From positions 124,001 to 188,000 of the forward strand of contig BDIU01000215.1 of NCBI GenBank assembly GCA_002118135.1: a DNA stretch of 64,000 bases. The letters run 5' to 3'. This DNA comes from Trebouxia sp. TZW2008. Lineage: Eukaryota > Chlorophyta > Trebouxiophyceae > Trebouxiales > Trebouxiaceae. The notes under the pieces were generated by a model. The model was not told where the DNA came from. It was given only the letters and a program-made list of their open reading frames with translations, and did not search any database. Positions 1-13,200 of this stretch are shown here, in pieces (position 1 is the first letter of the stretch; every line of letters starts with the position of its first letter). The translations under genes and the position numbers were made by a program.

Positions 1-2065
1 GATGATAAGCAGATGTGATCCTGGACTGATGAGGGATGAAGAAGAGAAAGTCAGCGTGTACAATGTATGACAATGTAGTGACGGCGATCCGTCACATTCG
101 CCCCCTCTGAAAGAGCTTTCGTGCACTGCGCTCCTGCTGTTGAATGTATGAATGGAAAAGCAACCACCAGGTGCTGATAAGTCGTCACATAACAACAACC
201 TCCCTGAATTCATTTGAGATTGATTCAGTGTCTGGATGAATGATCGATCGATTGATGTAACGATTGAGTTCGGCAAATGGTATTCATTTGCATTTGATGT
301 GAAATGTGGAGCAACTAATGTACGAGAAGCTCTAGCTCACTGATGGGGCTAAGTCATCAAAAGCGGTGTACTGGCGCTGGTCAGTACTGCAGTACTGACA
401 AAGCAATACAGCCGTGTCTTAGAACATCTTGACACCTCTGTGTGCAGCAAAGGTGTGTGCACAAGAAAGGGATTCAGATACCCTGATGTTCTGACTGAGA
501 CTATGCTTTCAACGATTTGCTGACAGGTCTGAGAGATCCACGACCTTGACGTCTGCCTCGGCCTCGACCTCGGCCAGTGCGGCCTCGACCTCGACCTGTA
601 GTGGCAGGCAGTTCACTGATGTCACCAGGAACCAACCCAGTGTCAGTGCCCTGAGCAGCTTGCACAGCAGCCACTTCTTCCTAGTAAACATCAAGGATTT
701 GTCATCCTAACAAGATCCTATCAAAAGCTTAGGTATTTCAACAGGTTTTCTGCCGCAGCCTCTGCAGAAGCTGCATGCAATCTCTGTAGGATCAGCGCCA
801 CATCACTGCGGAGATGGGTTCTGTTAGCGCCACATCACTGCGAAGATGGGTTCTGTTAGAATTTTGAGGGTGTGGCCCAGGGGTGGCGCCGCTAGCGGCG
901 CGAAAGCAGGGGGGTTGTCAGAGTGCGTGCGCTGACTACCGGTTGTACCCTTTGTACCATGTACTGCTCACTTTCTCCAGACGTCCTCATTACTAACAGA
1001 ATCTCCAAATCCTCATAGAAGTTCAGGTACATTGGTACATAGGGTACATTACCGTTGGTACTACTACTTCTACTAAACATTCAAATAGAAGTAAAGCAGT
1101 AAGTACTAGTTTGGATATTATTGATTATTATAAGGAAAAGGCATGTACCCATGTACTTCTGTAGGGTTTGGGATACTCACATTCTGCTTGATGTTTTCAG
1201 TATGTTAAAACCTGGCATTTGAAATTACAGGATTCTGACAGGGTATTGCACACACTCACAGACACACCTGCTTAGATAACCATGACATAACCCTGCAAAT
1301 GCTTAGTAAAAGCAAATGGTCAGTGGTCAGCGTTGTAAATATATATATACAGGCTGTGCAGCTCTTGTGCAACCCACGTGTTTGCGCATAGGCACATGAC
1401 TTGATAGTACTGAAAACTTCGTTCTCTGTTCAGATGCTTTGGACAGGCAAGATGGGATCTTTCGGACTGTTTTTGATGTCATGGTTGAACAATGTAGTGC
1501 TGCGTTTTGTAAACATGTACATCGTGTGCAGTTGTAGGTGCAGCTGGCATTGCATTACAGCTTGGCATTTTAGTTCCTTACAGCTAATAAGTACCTTTTG
1601 CAGAAACTGCTGCTTTCCTCACATTGTGTTGTGTGCACGCCTTATCTGTGATTCACCAGTTTTCTCACAGAGGCTCTGTGCCATGGCATCATGAGCGATG
1701 GTTTCAACTCTCATGTAGGACACTTCTGAGTGGCAGGTAGGGCAATTGATGCAGGTCATGCTGCTCACATTCTCACAATCAGCGATGCTGACAAGCGAAG
1801 TGCAGCAACGCTGGCTGCAGTACAGATAGCAGCTGAGGACAGTTTCTGACACTATTTTTGGTCCCCGAAGCTGTCCCAAGGAAAACCTTAGTAACATTGA
1901 TCCAGGTTCAATTAAGGTCGACGAGCCGGTTTGACGCTGGTTCTCCTGCGCGATACCGACAGCACCCGCGAGCGCACAGTACGATCTGAGCGCAACAGTC
2001 TTTCCGCGTCGACAGGCGTTGAAAACTGCGTTCACGATCGCGGAAAACGCGACAATTTGAGCAGC
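1..2065. other. Leading intergenic stretch without a supportable gene
   Basis: No convincing exon is visible. The stretch holds a GC-rich run of direct repeats of a gacctcggcc-like word near 535-600, a 32-bp unit repeated twice at about 794-857, an imperfect inverted repeat at 945-964 and 1027-1047 built on GGTAC words, and a short AT dinucleotide run near 1338-1348. The open frames here are short and have no recognisable content. The last 150 bases before 2066 are probably the 5' leader and promoter of the next gene, but no clear TATA box was found. Confidence 0.5.
794..857. repeat. 32-bp unit, two tandem copies
   Basis: The unit starting AGCGCCACATCACTGCG occurs at 794-825 and again at 826-857 with one base changed (GCGGAG versus GCGAAG). 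It is an example of the short tandem duplications that are frequent across the window. Confidence 0.85.
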
Positions 2066-3567
2066 ATGGGTGATACGGCTACCGCTCCGACACCGAGAAC
2101 AAAGATTAAACGAGGTGCCAATCGTGCAGTCTACGTACATGAAGAGGTGCTCGACATATTGGACGAGGGATTGGTAGCCCACGTCGGGGTTGTGCACGAT
2201 GGCTCGCCCGTCGTGATACCGATGGGCTATGCCCGCATGGGCGACAAGCTCTTGCTACACGGGCACATCAGCAGTCGGCTCATGAAGGTACGTGCTCCAA
2301 GTTTGTGTCGTGGCACAACATTTGGGAATGAAGTCTTGATCAGAGTGCTGTATGTTTGACAACGCCCAGGCGTGCTATAAAACCCCTGCTACTGTCTGCG
2401 CAGGCTATGAAGGCCGGCTCGGAAGTCTGTGTGACTGTGACGCTGCTGGACAGCCTGGTGTTGGCACGAGCCGCTTTCTTTCACTCGATGAACTATCGAT
2501 CAGTAGTGGTCTTTGGCAAGCCTGAGGTAAATTTGCCTAGCCTTGACATATTTCTGCTTCTTGGAAATGCATGCAAAGGACTTGAAAATGTGTTTGGTGA
2601 CCTGCAATCTGCAATCCTCTGACAGCTCGCCATCACTGCATGCTGCCAGTCACATGTCTATGATCATCATTGCATCATCCATGCCAAAGGACAACTTGCA
2701 TGGCTGCAAACTGCAACAGGATGCATTGTTTGGACATTTGTTGCGCATATGTGTCTTGCAGAGCTGAGCTCATGTGTCTGCATAGACATCATCTGCACTG
2801 CTGTACACTGCTGCCTGAGCAAACTTCAGCAATATTGGTCACAGGACCCTCACAACAGGCTTCTGAGCACCAGGTCCATGATAGTTGGCAACAGTGTCTT
2901 CCATGTGCATACTGTTGATGATGTTCATGAACATCAGCATTGGAGCCACACCTGCCGCAGATTGTTGTCACGCTGTATCAGCCTTTCAATGCATGCATTT
3001 GCATGAGGCCAATCCATCCTGACTGACTGAGACTAAGGCTAGCATGCAAGTCACACTGTTGGAGTCTTCCCTTGTGAGCACAAGCCGCCACCGACAGCAT
3101 TCCTCTTCCCCGCATGACTCGTCCTGAGCCATACCCTGCAGCGTTGACCAACAACTTGGCGCCATGCCATGCACTGATCCTGATGCGCAAATGACCTGGT
3201 TCTGATCTGCATGCAGGTGATATCAGATCCAAAAGCAAAAGATGAAGCGCTAGATGCCTTGGTAGAGCATTTGATCCCCGGCAGAAGCAGGGACAAACTC
3301 AGGCCAAACCACAAGGCTGAAATCATGTCAACAATGATTGTGTCTGTGCCACTGAGTGAGGCAACAGCCAAAGTCAGGACAGGTCCATCCAATGACGAGA
3401 AGGCAGACTACGATTTGGACGTTTGGGCAGGAGAAATACCCCTTTCGCAAATTGTTGGCAAGCCTGTGGATGATCCAAAGCTTAAAAGTGGGATATCTGC
3501 TCCTGACTATGTTGTAAACTACAGCAGACAGGGTGTAGCAGAGCGCATAAAGAGTCTAGCCTGCTAG
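2066..3567 (+). CDS. Pyridoxamine 5'-phosphate oxidase-related FMN-binding protein
   Basis: Three exons, 2066-2287, 2404-2526 and 3217-3567, all joined in phase 0 with GT-AG introns, give 231 residues. The protein matches the flavin-nucleotide-binding branch of the pyridoxamine-phosphate-oxidase fold. It shows the opening basic segment with GANRAVYV, the ILDEGLVAHVG strand, the LLLHGHISSRLMK segment, VCVTVTLLDSLVLARAAFF followed by HSMNYRSVVVFG, a VEHLIPGRS motif, and AKVRTGPSNDEKADY near the end. Members of this family bind FMN or related cofactors and are common in bacteria, fungi and algae; the substrate is generally unknown, so no reaction is claimed. The start at 2066 was chosen because the family similarity begins shortly after it, although the frame is open from 1931. 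The 690-base second intron holds nothing recognisable. Confidence 0.88.
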
Positions 3568-4220
3568 GCAGAAGTGATGACACAGTACTGACTTGTCTTT
3601 CTACTGTTGTGATTACCAACAGCAATGGCTTCGTGATACTAGTGTAGTGCTGTTGCTTGTCAAGAACTTGCCTGCAAGCTAGAAGTCGCGTCACTATCAA
3701 CTGCTGAACTTACCAGTGCCGTGAGTGACAACATCTGTGGATGACTATATTCTCGGTCGTGAAGCTACTGCATGTCTGTGAAATCAACATATGCATCAGC
3801 GTTGATGCTAACATACCGTACGGCTTGGATGCTACAGGCAAGCAGTGCTGTGATAACCTGATGCAAGCATTGTTCAAGGTGATCTCACAGGTGGTAAGTA
3901 ACCGTGTTGTTCCCCGTTGACAAGGTGGCGCATAAATTGATGCACAACATGCTGCAACGCGAATGCGATGGCACTGCAGCAGCTGCACTAAGTGATGAGT
4001 AACTTTACTAAATGCCCCTGAGCAAGCACTGAAGCTTGCCTGAGAGATCATCTCTGTCCCTCTGCTGCGAAAGGTCACCGTACCCCATCCATCGCAAGCC
4101 TACTTGCGCTCCTGACACGACGTTGCGATACGCCTGACTTGCCCAGAGCATTTGACCGGCACTTTTTAGGAAGTAATCAACCGAGTGCAAAGCACAAGCG
4201 CGTTGTTCTCGCCGTCCGCC
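3568..4220. other. Intergenic spacer between the FMN-binding gene and CSN1
   Basis: About 650 bases with no supportable gene. Both flanking genes are on the plus strand, so this holds the 3' end of one and the promoter of the next. No polyadenylation or TATA signal could be assigned with confidence. Confidence 0.5.
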
Positions 4221-7200
4221 ATGGATGCGATGGACGAGGATCAGCCGTTTGAGCTTGAGGTGCGTCATCCGCCAGTGGCATCATACAGCTGCATCTGTTA
4301 TGCGCACCTGCCGAAGGCTTTGCAAGCTGACAAGGGCGATCTGCAGGCGTACAGCAGCAATTATGTGGGTCACGCCAAAATCGACAGACTCTTGTTCATA
4401 GCCGAGAAGAAGCAGGGCACAGCCTTTGGAGATGATGCCCTCAAGCTTGCTTTGGAGGAGTTGTCTCAGGTGCAGAACTGATGTTGGTCTGCTGACGTGC
4501 GTGAGCCAGATCAAACTGCTCACAACCAAATCCTGCTGATCATGCAGAGCGAAAATACACTCAGGTATCAGGAGGTGGCATTGAGGTTTGGAGGAAATAT
4601 CAACAGGTGCTTGGCTAGCTTTCATGCGCAAAGTCCCTTGGTATGCATGCCTTGCTTGGTCCAGCAGGGTAATAACTGCCCTGCGCCTTGGATCAGCTAA
4701 TGTACTTACTAGGCACTGCACATACTTTCACACACCAGATCATACAACACACAGAGTTCATGTTGCCCAGCATACAAATGCTCCTGAGGTTCACGTCTTT
4801 GCATGGTGTCCAAAGCGCCATTTCACTACAGGTCACAGATAGAGCAGAAAGAGCGCAAAGCAGCTCAACGGCATGACAGACTTGAGGCTGAACTTAACAA
4901 CTACAAGACAAACCTCATCAAGGAAAGCATACGCATGGGGCACAATGACATGGGCGACTTCTATTACAACAGAGGCGACCTGCAGGTAATTGTAATGTTA
5001 CTGTGAAAGCTTGCACCATACTCTTGATCAGCAAGCTGTCAAATGTCATTGACTGGCTGGCACTGCTCATAACATGCTACGCTCAGCGCGGTGGCAGCAT
5101 GCCGTGCATATCTGATAACACTCATCATGCTGATTTCTCAATGGGTGCTTGTACATTACAAAAGTGCAAAATTTTCTATTTGACCAAGCGTTTGCAGCAT
5201 TAGGCATCTTGACTGGAAACATTTGGTTGCAAAACAGCTCAAAAAGTCAAGAGCGGTCAAAACATAAATGCGTACTCATGACTTAAACCTGATCATAGAC
5301 CCATCATGGATTTACAAGATAGCTTCAAGAGCTACTGCGCTGAAAGGCGTCACTGCATGCATATGACTGTGATCCAGCATGTGCAGCTTTGTGACTCAGC
5401 ATGAGTAGCTTCAGTCATGATGAAGTCATACTTGTGATCGCTGAATAGCTATGCATGCTTCAGTAGTGCACACTCATAATTTGAGCTGATCAAAACGCCA
5501 GCATGAGTCTGCCAAACAGCTTCAAGAGCTGTTACGCTGAAAGGCGCCACTGCATACATGTTATTGTGGTCAAGCATGTGCAGCTTCGTGACTCAGCATG
5601 TCTAGCTTCACTCACGACAGAGGCATCCATGTGTCTGCAGAACAGTTTCAGGAGCTATGTGAGCTCAAGGAGATACTGCATCTTCAGAAGCTTCTCATCC
5701 ACAACCCACCATGTGTCTGCAGAACGGTTTCAAGAGCTATGTGCGGTCAAGGGTCTATTACACCACTGCACACTTAGTTTCCCAGCATAACCAGCATTAA
5801 TCACTGCAACATAGCGTACTTGTCTGCAGAGTTGCCTCTAAAGCAATGTGTGTTTAATTAGAAAACTGCTTCACTGCAAACACTTTGTTTTGACCCAGCA
5901 TATGCTGCACCAATCATCAGCAACCCTTTCTGGTGTCTGCAGAACAGTTTTCAGAGCTATGTGCGGTCAAGAGATTACAGCACTTTTGTATACACACAAT
6001 CCGCAGTCATACTTACCCATACGCCAGTTTCTGACCTGATGCTAAACCCATCATGTGTCTGCAGAATAGTTTCAAGAGCTATGTGCGGTCAAGGGATTAC
6101 TGCACCACTGGCAAGCACGTCATCCAGATGTGCCTCAATGTCATCAAAGTCAGCATAGAGTTGGGCAACTTTGTCCATGTCAACAACTACATCTCCAAAG
6201 CTGAGCAAACTCCAGAATCACAGGTACAGGCTGTCCCGTTGTCCACTTGATTTGAGAGTCGTGATGTGCCTCAATGTCATCAAAGTCAGCATAGAGTTGG
6301 GCAACTTTGTTCATGTCAACAACTACATATCCAAAGCTGAGCAAACTCCAGAATCACAGGTACAGGCTGTCCTATTGTCTACTTGATTTGAGAGTCTTGA
6401 TGTGCCTCAATGTCATCAAAGTCAGCATCGGGTCGGGAAAGTTTGTCCACGTCAACAACTACATCTCCAAAGCCGAGCAAACACCAGAATCACAGATATG
6501 CTGTGATGTCACGCTGACCTCATGATTTTGACATACAAGGTGTCTCAGCGTCATCCAAGTCAGCATAGATCTGGGCAACTTTGTGCATGTCAACAACCAG
6601 ATCTCATAGCTAAGAAAACTCCAAAATCACAGGTACGCTGTGCTGTCTGACTCTCCTATTGACTGAGTCATCCTGTGGTGTCTCAGCATGATCAAAGTTA
6701 GCATAGATTTGGGCAACCTTGTGCATGTCAACAACTACATCTCCAAAGCTGAGCAAACTCCAGAATCACGGGTTCGCTGCGATGTCACACTGTCTAGTTG
6801 ACTTAGTTATCCTGTGGTGTCTCGGCCTGATCAAAGTCAGCATAGAGCTGGGCAACTTTGTTCACGTCAACAACTACATCTCCAAAGCTGAGCAAACACC
6901 AGAATCACAGGTATGCTGTGCTGTCACACTGTGCTAATGAATTAGACATACAAGGTGCCTCAATGTCATCAAAGTCAGCATAGAGCTGGGCAACCTTGTG
7001 CATGTCAACAACTGCATCTCCAAAGCTGAGCAAACTGCAGCATCATGGGTTCGCTGCAATGTCACACTGTCTACTTGAATTAGTCATCTTGTGGTGTCTC
7101 GGCCTGGTCAAAGTCAGCATAGAGCTGGGCAACTTTGTTCACGTCAACAACTACATCTCCAAAGCTGAGCAAACTCCAGAATCAGAGGTACCTTGATGCT

Positions 7201-10200
7201 GTCAGGTGTTGTCACGACCTTGTTCACCATCTGCAACCAGATTTATATCTTCCCCCAATCTCAGAAGCGGTGGACAGCAATCACACCAAATACCCACTAG
7301 CATTTCTGTCCATCTTTGCTTTTAGGTCTCCTGCATGTCAGACAGTGCAAGCTCAGAGCTTTGACGGAGAATGCCCAAGTACGTGTTGGCCAGTTGATGC
7401 CTTCTGTGTTGCTTACGACAAACTTAGCCTTCCAGTCATCACCAAGATGGCAATCTGATGACACATGACTTGCAGCATGGCAGCTTTGATATCATTTCTG
7501 CAAAGCCAGTTGGGCTGAGGTGAGGACTTGGTCAGTGTACACTGGGTCAGGTTTACAGTGACTCTTGTTGAGACTCATAGGACCATGCTTGCTGCACGTA
7601 CACAAGCATGCAGTGCATGCTTGTCAAGATTCTGATCAACTCTGTTGTGTTTGCAGAAAGCGCCTGTGGTCCACGCCAAGATGAAGGCAGCAATGCTGCA
7701 AGGGCTCAAGCCAGAAATGTGCGCTCAACATTTACTGTCATGTTATCAGTTTCTGAGATGCTGCTGTGCTTGGATGCAGAAAGAGGCTGTGGTGAACGGC
7801 AAGCTGAAGGCAGCAGCAGGATTGGCAATGCTGCAGGCCAAAAAGTACAAGCAGGCTGCCAGGAGGTTCTCAGAGGTGAGCACTACAGTAAACTTTCTTT
7901 GTAACGACTGCTTTGATTACCAAGAAACTTGTCCTTACATCGAATTTCCCTTACTCAGAGGGACCAGTGCAGTCAGAATGCAGTGATTGGTTACCAATGG
8001 CGTTGTCCTTATATCGAGATTATTGTTACATCGAGTGTCCTTACAAAGAGAGTTTACTGTACAGCTGACTGCCAAAAACAGCATGCATATATCCAAACTG
8101 CTTGCATGAGCCCTGTCTTAAAAGCGGAGTATGAGGCCCTACATGTCCATCTGCATGCCCAAGCCCTGCTTCAACTGTTGCTGCTAGTGTGTACATATCC
8201 AGTTGCATGCTTCAGCGCTGCCTTGAATTGTGTGTGAATCAACAGGTTATGGGAGCAATCAGTGTCAGCCTGTCAGCTCGTTCTTCACGCATTCGTTTCC
8301 TGCCTCTGCCATGTCATGACCCTGCTGCTACATGTTTGAGACAGCAGCCGTTTGTAGTTTTGGAGGAATTGCAATGTGTTGTAGAATCTGTGATGTTGAG
8401 GTCCCTGATGGCATGGGTCTGTGTCAGGCTTGTGCCTCATGTTAAGAATTTGGCTGTTCATGGCAGTTTGTGTGCTCACCAAGCAATGCCTGTGATCTTT
8501 GTATCAATGCTGTGTGTGGCAGCTTGTGTGCTCACCAATCAATGCATGTGATGTTTGTGTCAATGCTGTGTGTGGCAGCTTGTGTGCTCACCAAGCAATG
8601 CCTGTGATCTTTGTATCAATGCTGTGTGTGGCAGCTTGTGTGCTCACCAATCAATGCATGTGATGTTTGTGTCAATGCTGTGTGTGGCAGCTTGTGTGCG
8701 CTGTTACTCGTGCTTTGTAAAGTACAGACAGATAGCAATGAGAGCAACGCTGACTGCATTTGTTTGGCGCAGGTGCCCAATGAAATGGGAGCGCAGTACA
8801 ATGAAGTGCTGTCTGCGCAAGATGTTGCTGTGTATGGCGGTCTGTGCGCGCTGGCGTCCTTTGACAGACACGAGCTGCGAAACTGCATCATCAATAATGT
8901 CAGCTTCAGAGACTACATGGAAGTCAATCCAGAGGTACAGCACACGTTCCAGAACTCTTCACGCAACTTAATGCCATGCAAATCAGGACCATATCATACA
9001 ACATAGCTCAACTTTGCATTAGGGTACGCCTGCAGACTTACGTCTATTTGATGATGTGGCGATTGCAACTTTGCTATGTGAAGTGATTGCAGTCAAGTCA
9101 AAACTATATTGTTGATGTGCTGAGATCTGGAATGCTGTGTGATATACATACAGATCACACAGTGTTCAACATCTCAGCACATCCACAATCACATCACGAT
9201 CTGCTCTAGCATGCTCATTCCATGACTTTTGTTTCTGCTCTGCCTTCAACAGCCATGACTGTTGCCCGCGTGGATTCTAGCCACACATATGCATGCACTT
9301 GCGGTCTCACATATGCGCATTCATGTTGCACAGCCTCAAGTCTGCATGCAGGATCTACAAGCCAAGTTCTTAGGCATGAATGCAAAACACATCAGCCAGT
9401 TTGGCTGTGCATGTGAACCCCAATAATCAGCATTTCCACCTGTGCATGCATGCATGCATGCAAACCAAAAGGGTTGTTCTTGTGTGCATGCATGCAAAGC
9501 GAAAGGGGTGTTCTTGTGTGCATGCATGCAAAACGAAAGGGTTGTTCTTGTGTGCATGCATGCGAAACGAAAGGGTTGTTCTTGTGTGCATGCATGCGAA
9601 GCCAAAGGGTTGTTCTTGTGTGCATGCATGCGAAACGAAAGGGTTGTTCTTGTGTGCATGCATGCAAAACGAAAGGGTTGTTCTTGTGTGCATGCATGCA
9701 AAACGAAAGGGTTGTTCTTGTGTGCATGTGTGCAAAACGAAAGGGTTGTTCTTGTGTGCATGTGTGCAAAACGAAAGGGTTGTTCTTGTGTGCATGCATG
9801 CAAAAGCCAAACATATGGACTAGTGTTTATGTGCGTACACACAGGTGCGGGAGCTGGTGAATGACTTCTACAGCAGCTGCTATGCGTCATGCCTCAGTCA
9901 TCTGGCCAAGTTGCGGCCTATGCTCGAGCTGGATCTTCATACACATGACCACCTCGACAGTCTGTATGAAGCCGTAAGTGCTCCAACTACTGCCATCATG
10001 TCAGTCCTGCCAAGCAGGTTTTCTCACAACCCAGTCCTGACTGATTTTGCCATGCCAGTCTTCGCAACATGTATACTGTACAGCAACAGAGTGATGTAGT
10101 CACAGCATCATGTTGACTGCACAACTAGTTTGCCTAGCATGCTGTGGTGACACACATGCTCCAGATGTATTCCGTTGACGATCTCCTTTGTGATCTTGCA

Positions 10201-13200
10201 CACAGTGCGACATTATAGTGTGCTCAGAAAGCTTTGCTCTAATGATGCAAATAGGCAGCACAGCTCTTGTTCAGTGCCTTGCTTCCTTCACATCTGTCAA
10301 CCTACCAAGAATTGTTCAGTTGGACAGCCTGCCTTGCAGTATTGCTGACAATGCAGATGCGTGATTTGACCAGGAACACTTGCTGTGACAGTGCAGATAC
10401 GCAGCGGAGCTCTGGATCAGTACACGACTCATTTCCCTTCTGTCAACCTACCAGCAGTTGATTAGTTGGACAGCCTGTTTTGCAGTATTGTTGACAATGC
10501 AGATGCGTGGTCTGACCAAACACACTTGCTGTGACAGTGCAGATACGCAGCAGAGCTCTGGTACAGTGCACCACTCCCTTCACTTCTGTCAACCTACCAA
10601 CCATGGCAGCAACCTTCAAGAGTGACATCATCATAGATATAGTCCCATTGAGGCAATGTTATGCTGCTGGTGCAGATACGCAGCAGAGCTCTGGTTCAGT
10701 AAACCACTCCTTTCACTTCTGTCAACCTGCCAACCATGGCAGCTGCCTTCAAGGCTGACACCAACGCAAATGTACAGCTTGATCACAAATTTTTGTTCTG
10801 CTGATGCAGATACGCAGCAGAGCTCTTATTCAGTACACGACTCCTTTCACTTCTGTCAACCTACCGACCATGGCAGCGGCCTTCAAAACTGATGTCAGGT
10901 GTGTTCCTGGGAGCACTGCATGCTTCTGCATTTGTCAACAGTGTATACTTCTGTTAGTGACACTGTCAATTATGATGACTGTGAGTACTGCCATTAGTAC
11001 TACTGTCAATTATGATGATTGTGACTGCTACTGTTAGCACAACTGACAGTTTTGATGACTGTTAGTACTGCAGTAGTCAACTACGATGACATTCAGCATG
11101 CCATTTATGTGTGGCCCAAATCTGGTCTTGCTCAGCTGCTGTGCGCTGGTCTGGTCAGGTGATGTTTGTGACATGCATGCGCCCTTGTGCAGCTAACTTG
11201 CCACCCTTGCCTTGAAAGCAATAACAATAGTTGGTTACACGTTCCAGCACATGTGCTGGGTGTGTGTGTCCCAAGTCCTATCCCGCCAAACTGAATTGTT
11301 CTGGGCATCACAATAAGGACGGTTGATGTTCAGCATATGATGTCTTGATGGACTGAGAAAATCAATGAAAATCACAATCACGATCACAATCATAATCACA
11401 ATCACAATCACAATCACAATCACAATCGTGGGGTTGTGTGCTGCAGTGGGCTTGAGAAGGAGCTAGCTGAGCTGATCCAGAGCAATCAGATCCAGGCTCG
11501 CATTGACAGTCACAACCAGGTGCTGTATGCTCGCCATGCTGACCAGCGCAAAGCTACCTTCCATTCTGCCCTCCGTACAGGTATGCTTTGCTGTTTGCTT
11601 GGCATTGTCTTGTTGTTATGCCTGTGAATGGCTAGCTGTCATGCCAGCAAATGCCCAAGTGTCGTTCCAATGGAAGTATTGGCAGCATGCATCTGCAACT
11701 CAGGTGCTGTACACACGTCATGCTGACCAATGCAAAGGTACCTTCCACTCAGCCCTCCGCACAGGTATGCTTGGCAATTGTTTGGAAAGAGCAGCCTGCA
11801 TTTGCATTGGTAGCACGCACTTGCGTTGTCACAGGTGTGTTTTGCTGTCGTCACAGTCTTCAGAATGACAGGATGCACCTACAAGTTAAGTGCTGTATGC
11901 ACGCCATGCTAATCAATGAATGGTACCTTCCATTTAAGCCTGCACAGGCATGCTTTGCTGTGCATGCGTTAGACATGATGCTTCACACGCTTGCAAATCA
12001 AGTTCCATGACCCTGCTAGGTGCGTACAGAGGCACTGAAATGCTATCAGACATTTGTGTCCAAAGCCATTTTGCTGTTGCTGTGGTGACAGTCACAACCA
12101 AATGCTGAACGCACGTCATGCTGATCAGCGCAAAGCATCTTCCATTCAGCCCTGCATTCAGGTATGCTTTGTTGTTTACTCCTCATTATCATTGTCGTGC
12201 TTGTTGGTGAAATGACATGACCCTTCTAGCTGCACACAAAGGCACTGAACTGCCTTCAAGCAATCCTAGTCAATGCCAATATGTACCTGCGCTAGGGTCA
12301 AGTTGGCAATGTGCAAGGTTCTGTCCATTGCTGTACGCACTGCATGCTGGCCAGCGCAAAGCTACCTGTCATTCAGCCCTCCATACAGGTATGCTTTGTT
12401 GTTTACTCCTCATCACCATTGTCACGCTTGTTGGTGAAATGACATGACCCCTTCTAGCTGCACACAAAGGCACTGAACTGCCTTCAAGCAATCCTAGTCA
12501 ATGCCAATATGTACCTGCGCTAGGGTCAAGTTGGCAATGTGCAAGGTTCTGTCCATTGCAGTACGCACCGCATGCTGGCCAGCGCAAAGCTACCTGTCAT
12601 TCAGCCCTCCATACAGGTATGCGTTGTTGTTTACTCCTCATCACCATTGTCACGCTTGTTGGTGAAATTACATGACCCTTCTAGCTGCACACAAAGGCAC
12701 TGAACTGCCTTCAATCCTAGTCAATGCCAATATGTACCTGCCCTAGGGTCAAGTTAGCAATGTGCAGGTTTCTGTCAATTGCATGTCCATGCTCGCCATG
12801 CTGACCGACGCAAAGCTACCTTCCATTCAGCCCTGCGCACCGGTACACTGTGCTGCTGCCTCAGATACAAACTCTGGAAACAAAAGTTCTTTGCCATTCA
12901 GCGTATTAGCAGGAGCTCGTGGGGATAGAAGCCTGCTTGGAATTTACGTTTCATGGGGCATCAGGCTTGATCGAACCCAGACAAGCACATCCAAGCATTT
13001 GACAGCTGGACACTGCTCACCTTGGCAGCGATGCCAAACATGCACAAAACACGGCATTGCAATGCGATGCAGGAAACTATCAGCAAGAGCTGTGCCTTTG
13101 TGTCTGATTGTTTACTTGGTAATCTGGAAGCAGATCATCATCTTCATAATGCCAATCTTCTGCCTGTTGCAGACTGACTAGCATACCGCTCTGTCCAGAA

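Noticed and set aside
6124..7190. CSN1 protein with seven internal repeats of exon 4
   Set aside because: The extra copies have no acceptor at the matching position and reading through the 136-139-base units meets stops, so inclusion as protein repeats is unlikely.
9455..9805. CRISPR-like regular repeat
   Set aside because: Units are contiguous with no unique spacers, and the DNA is nuclear eukaryotic.
9336..9890. Long open frames on both strands (up to 184 codons), Cys/His/Met-rich
   Set aside because: They come from the 34-bp minisatellite, whose period opens several frames at once. They overlap each other and lie in a CSN1 intron.
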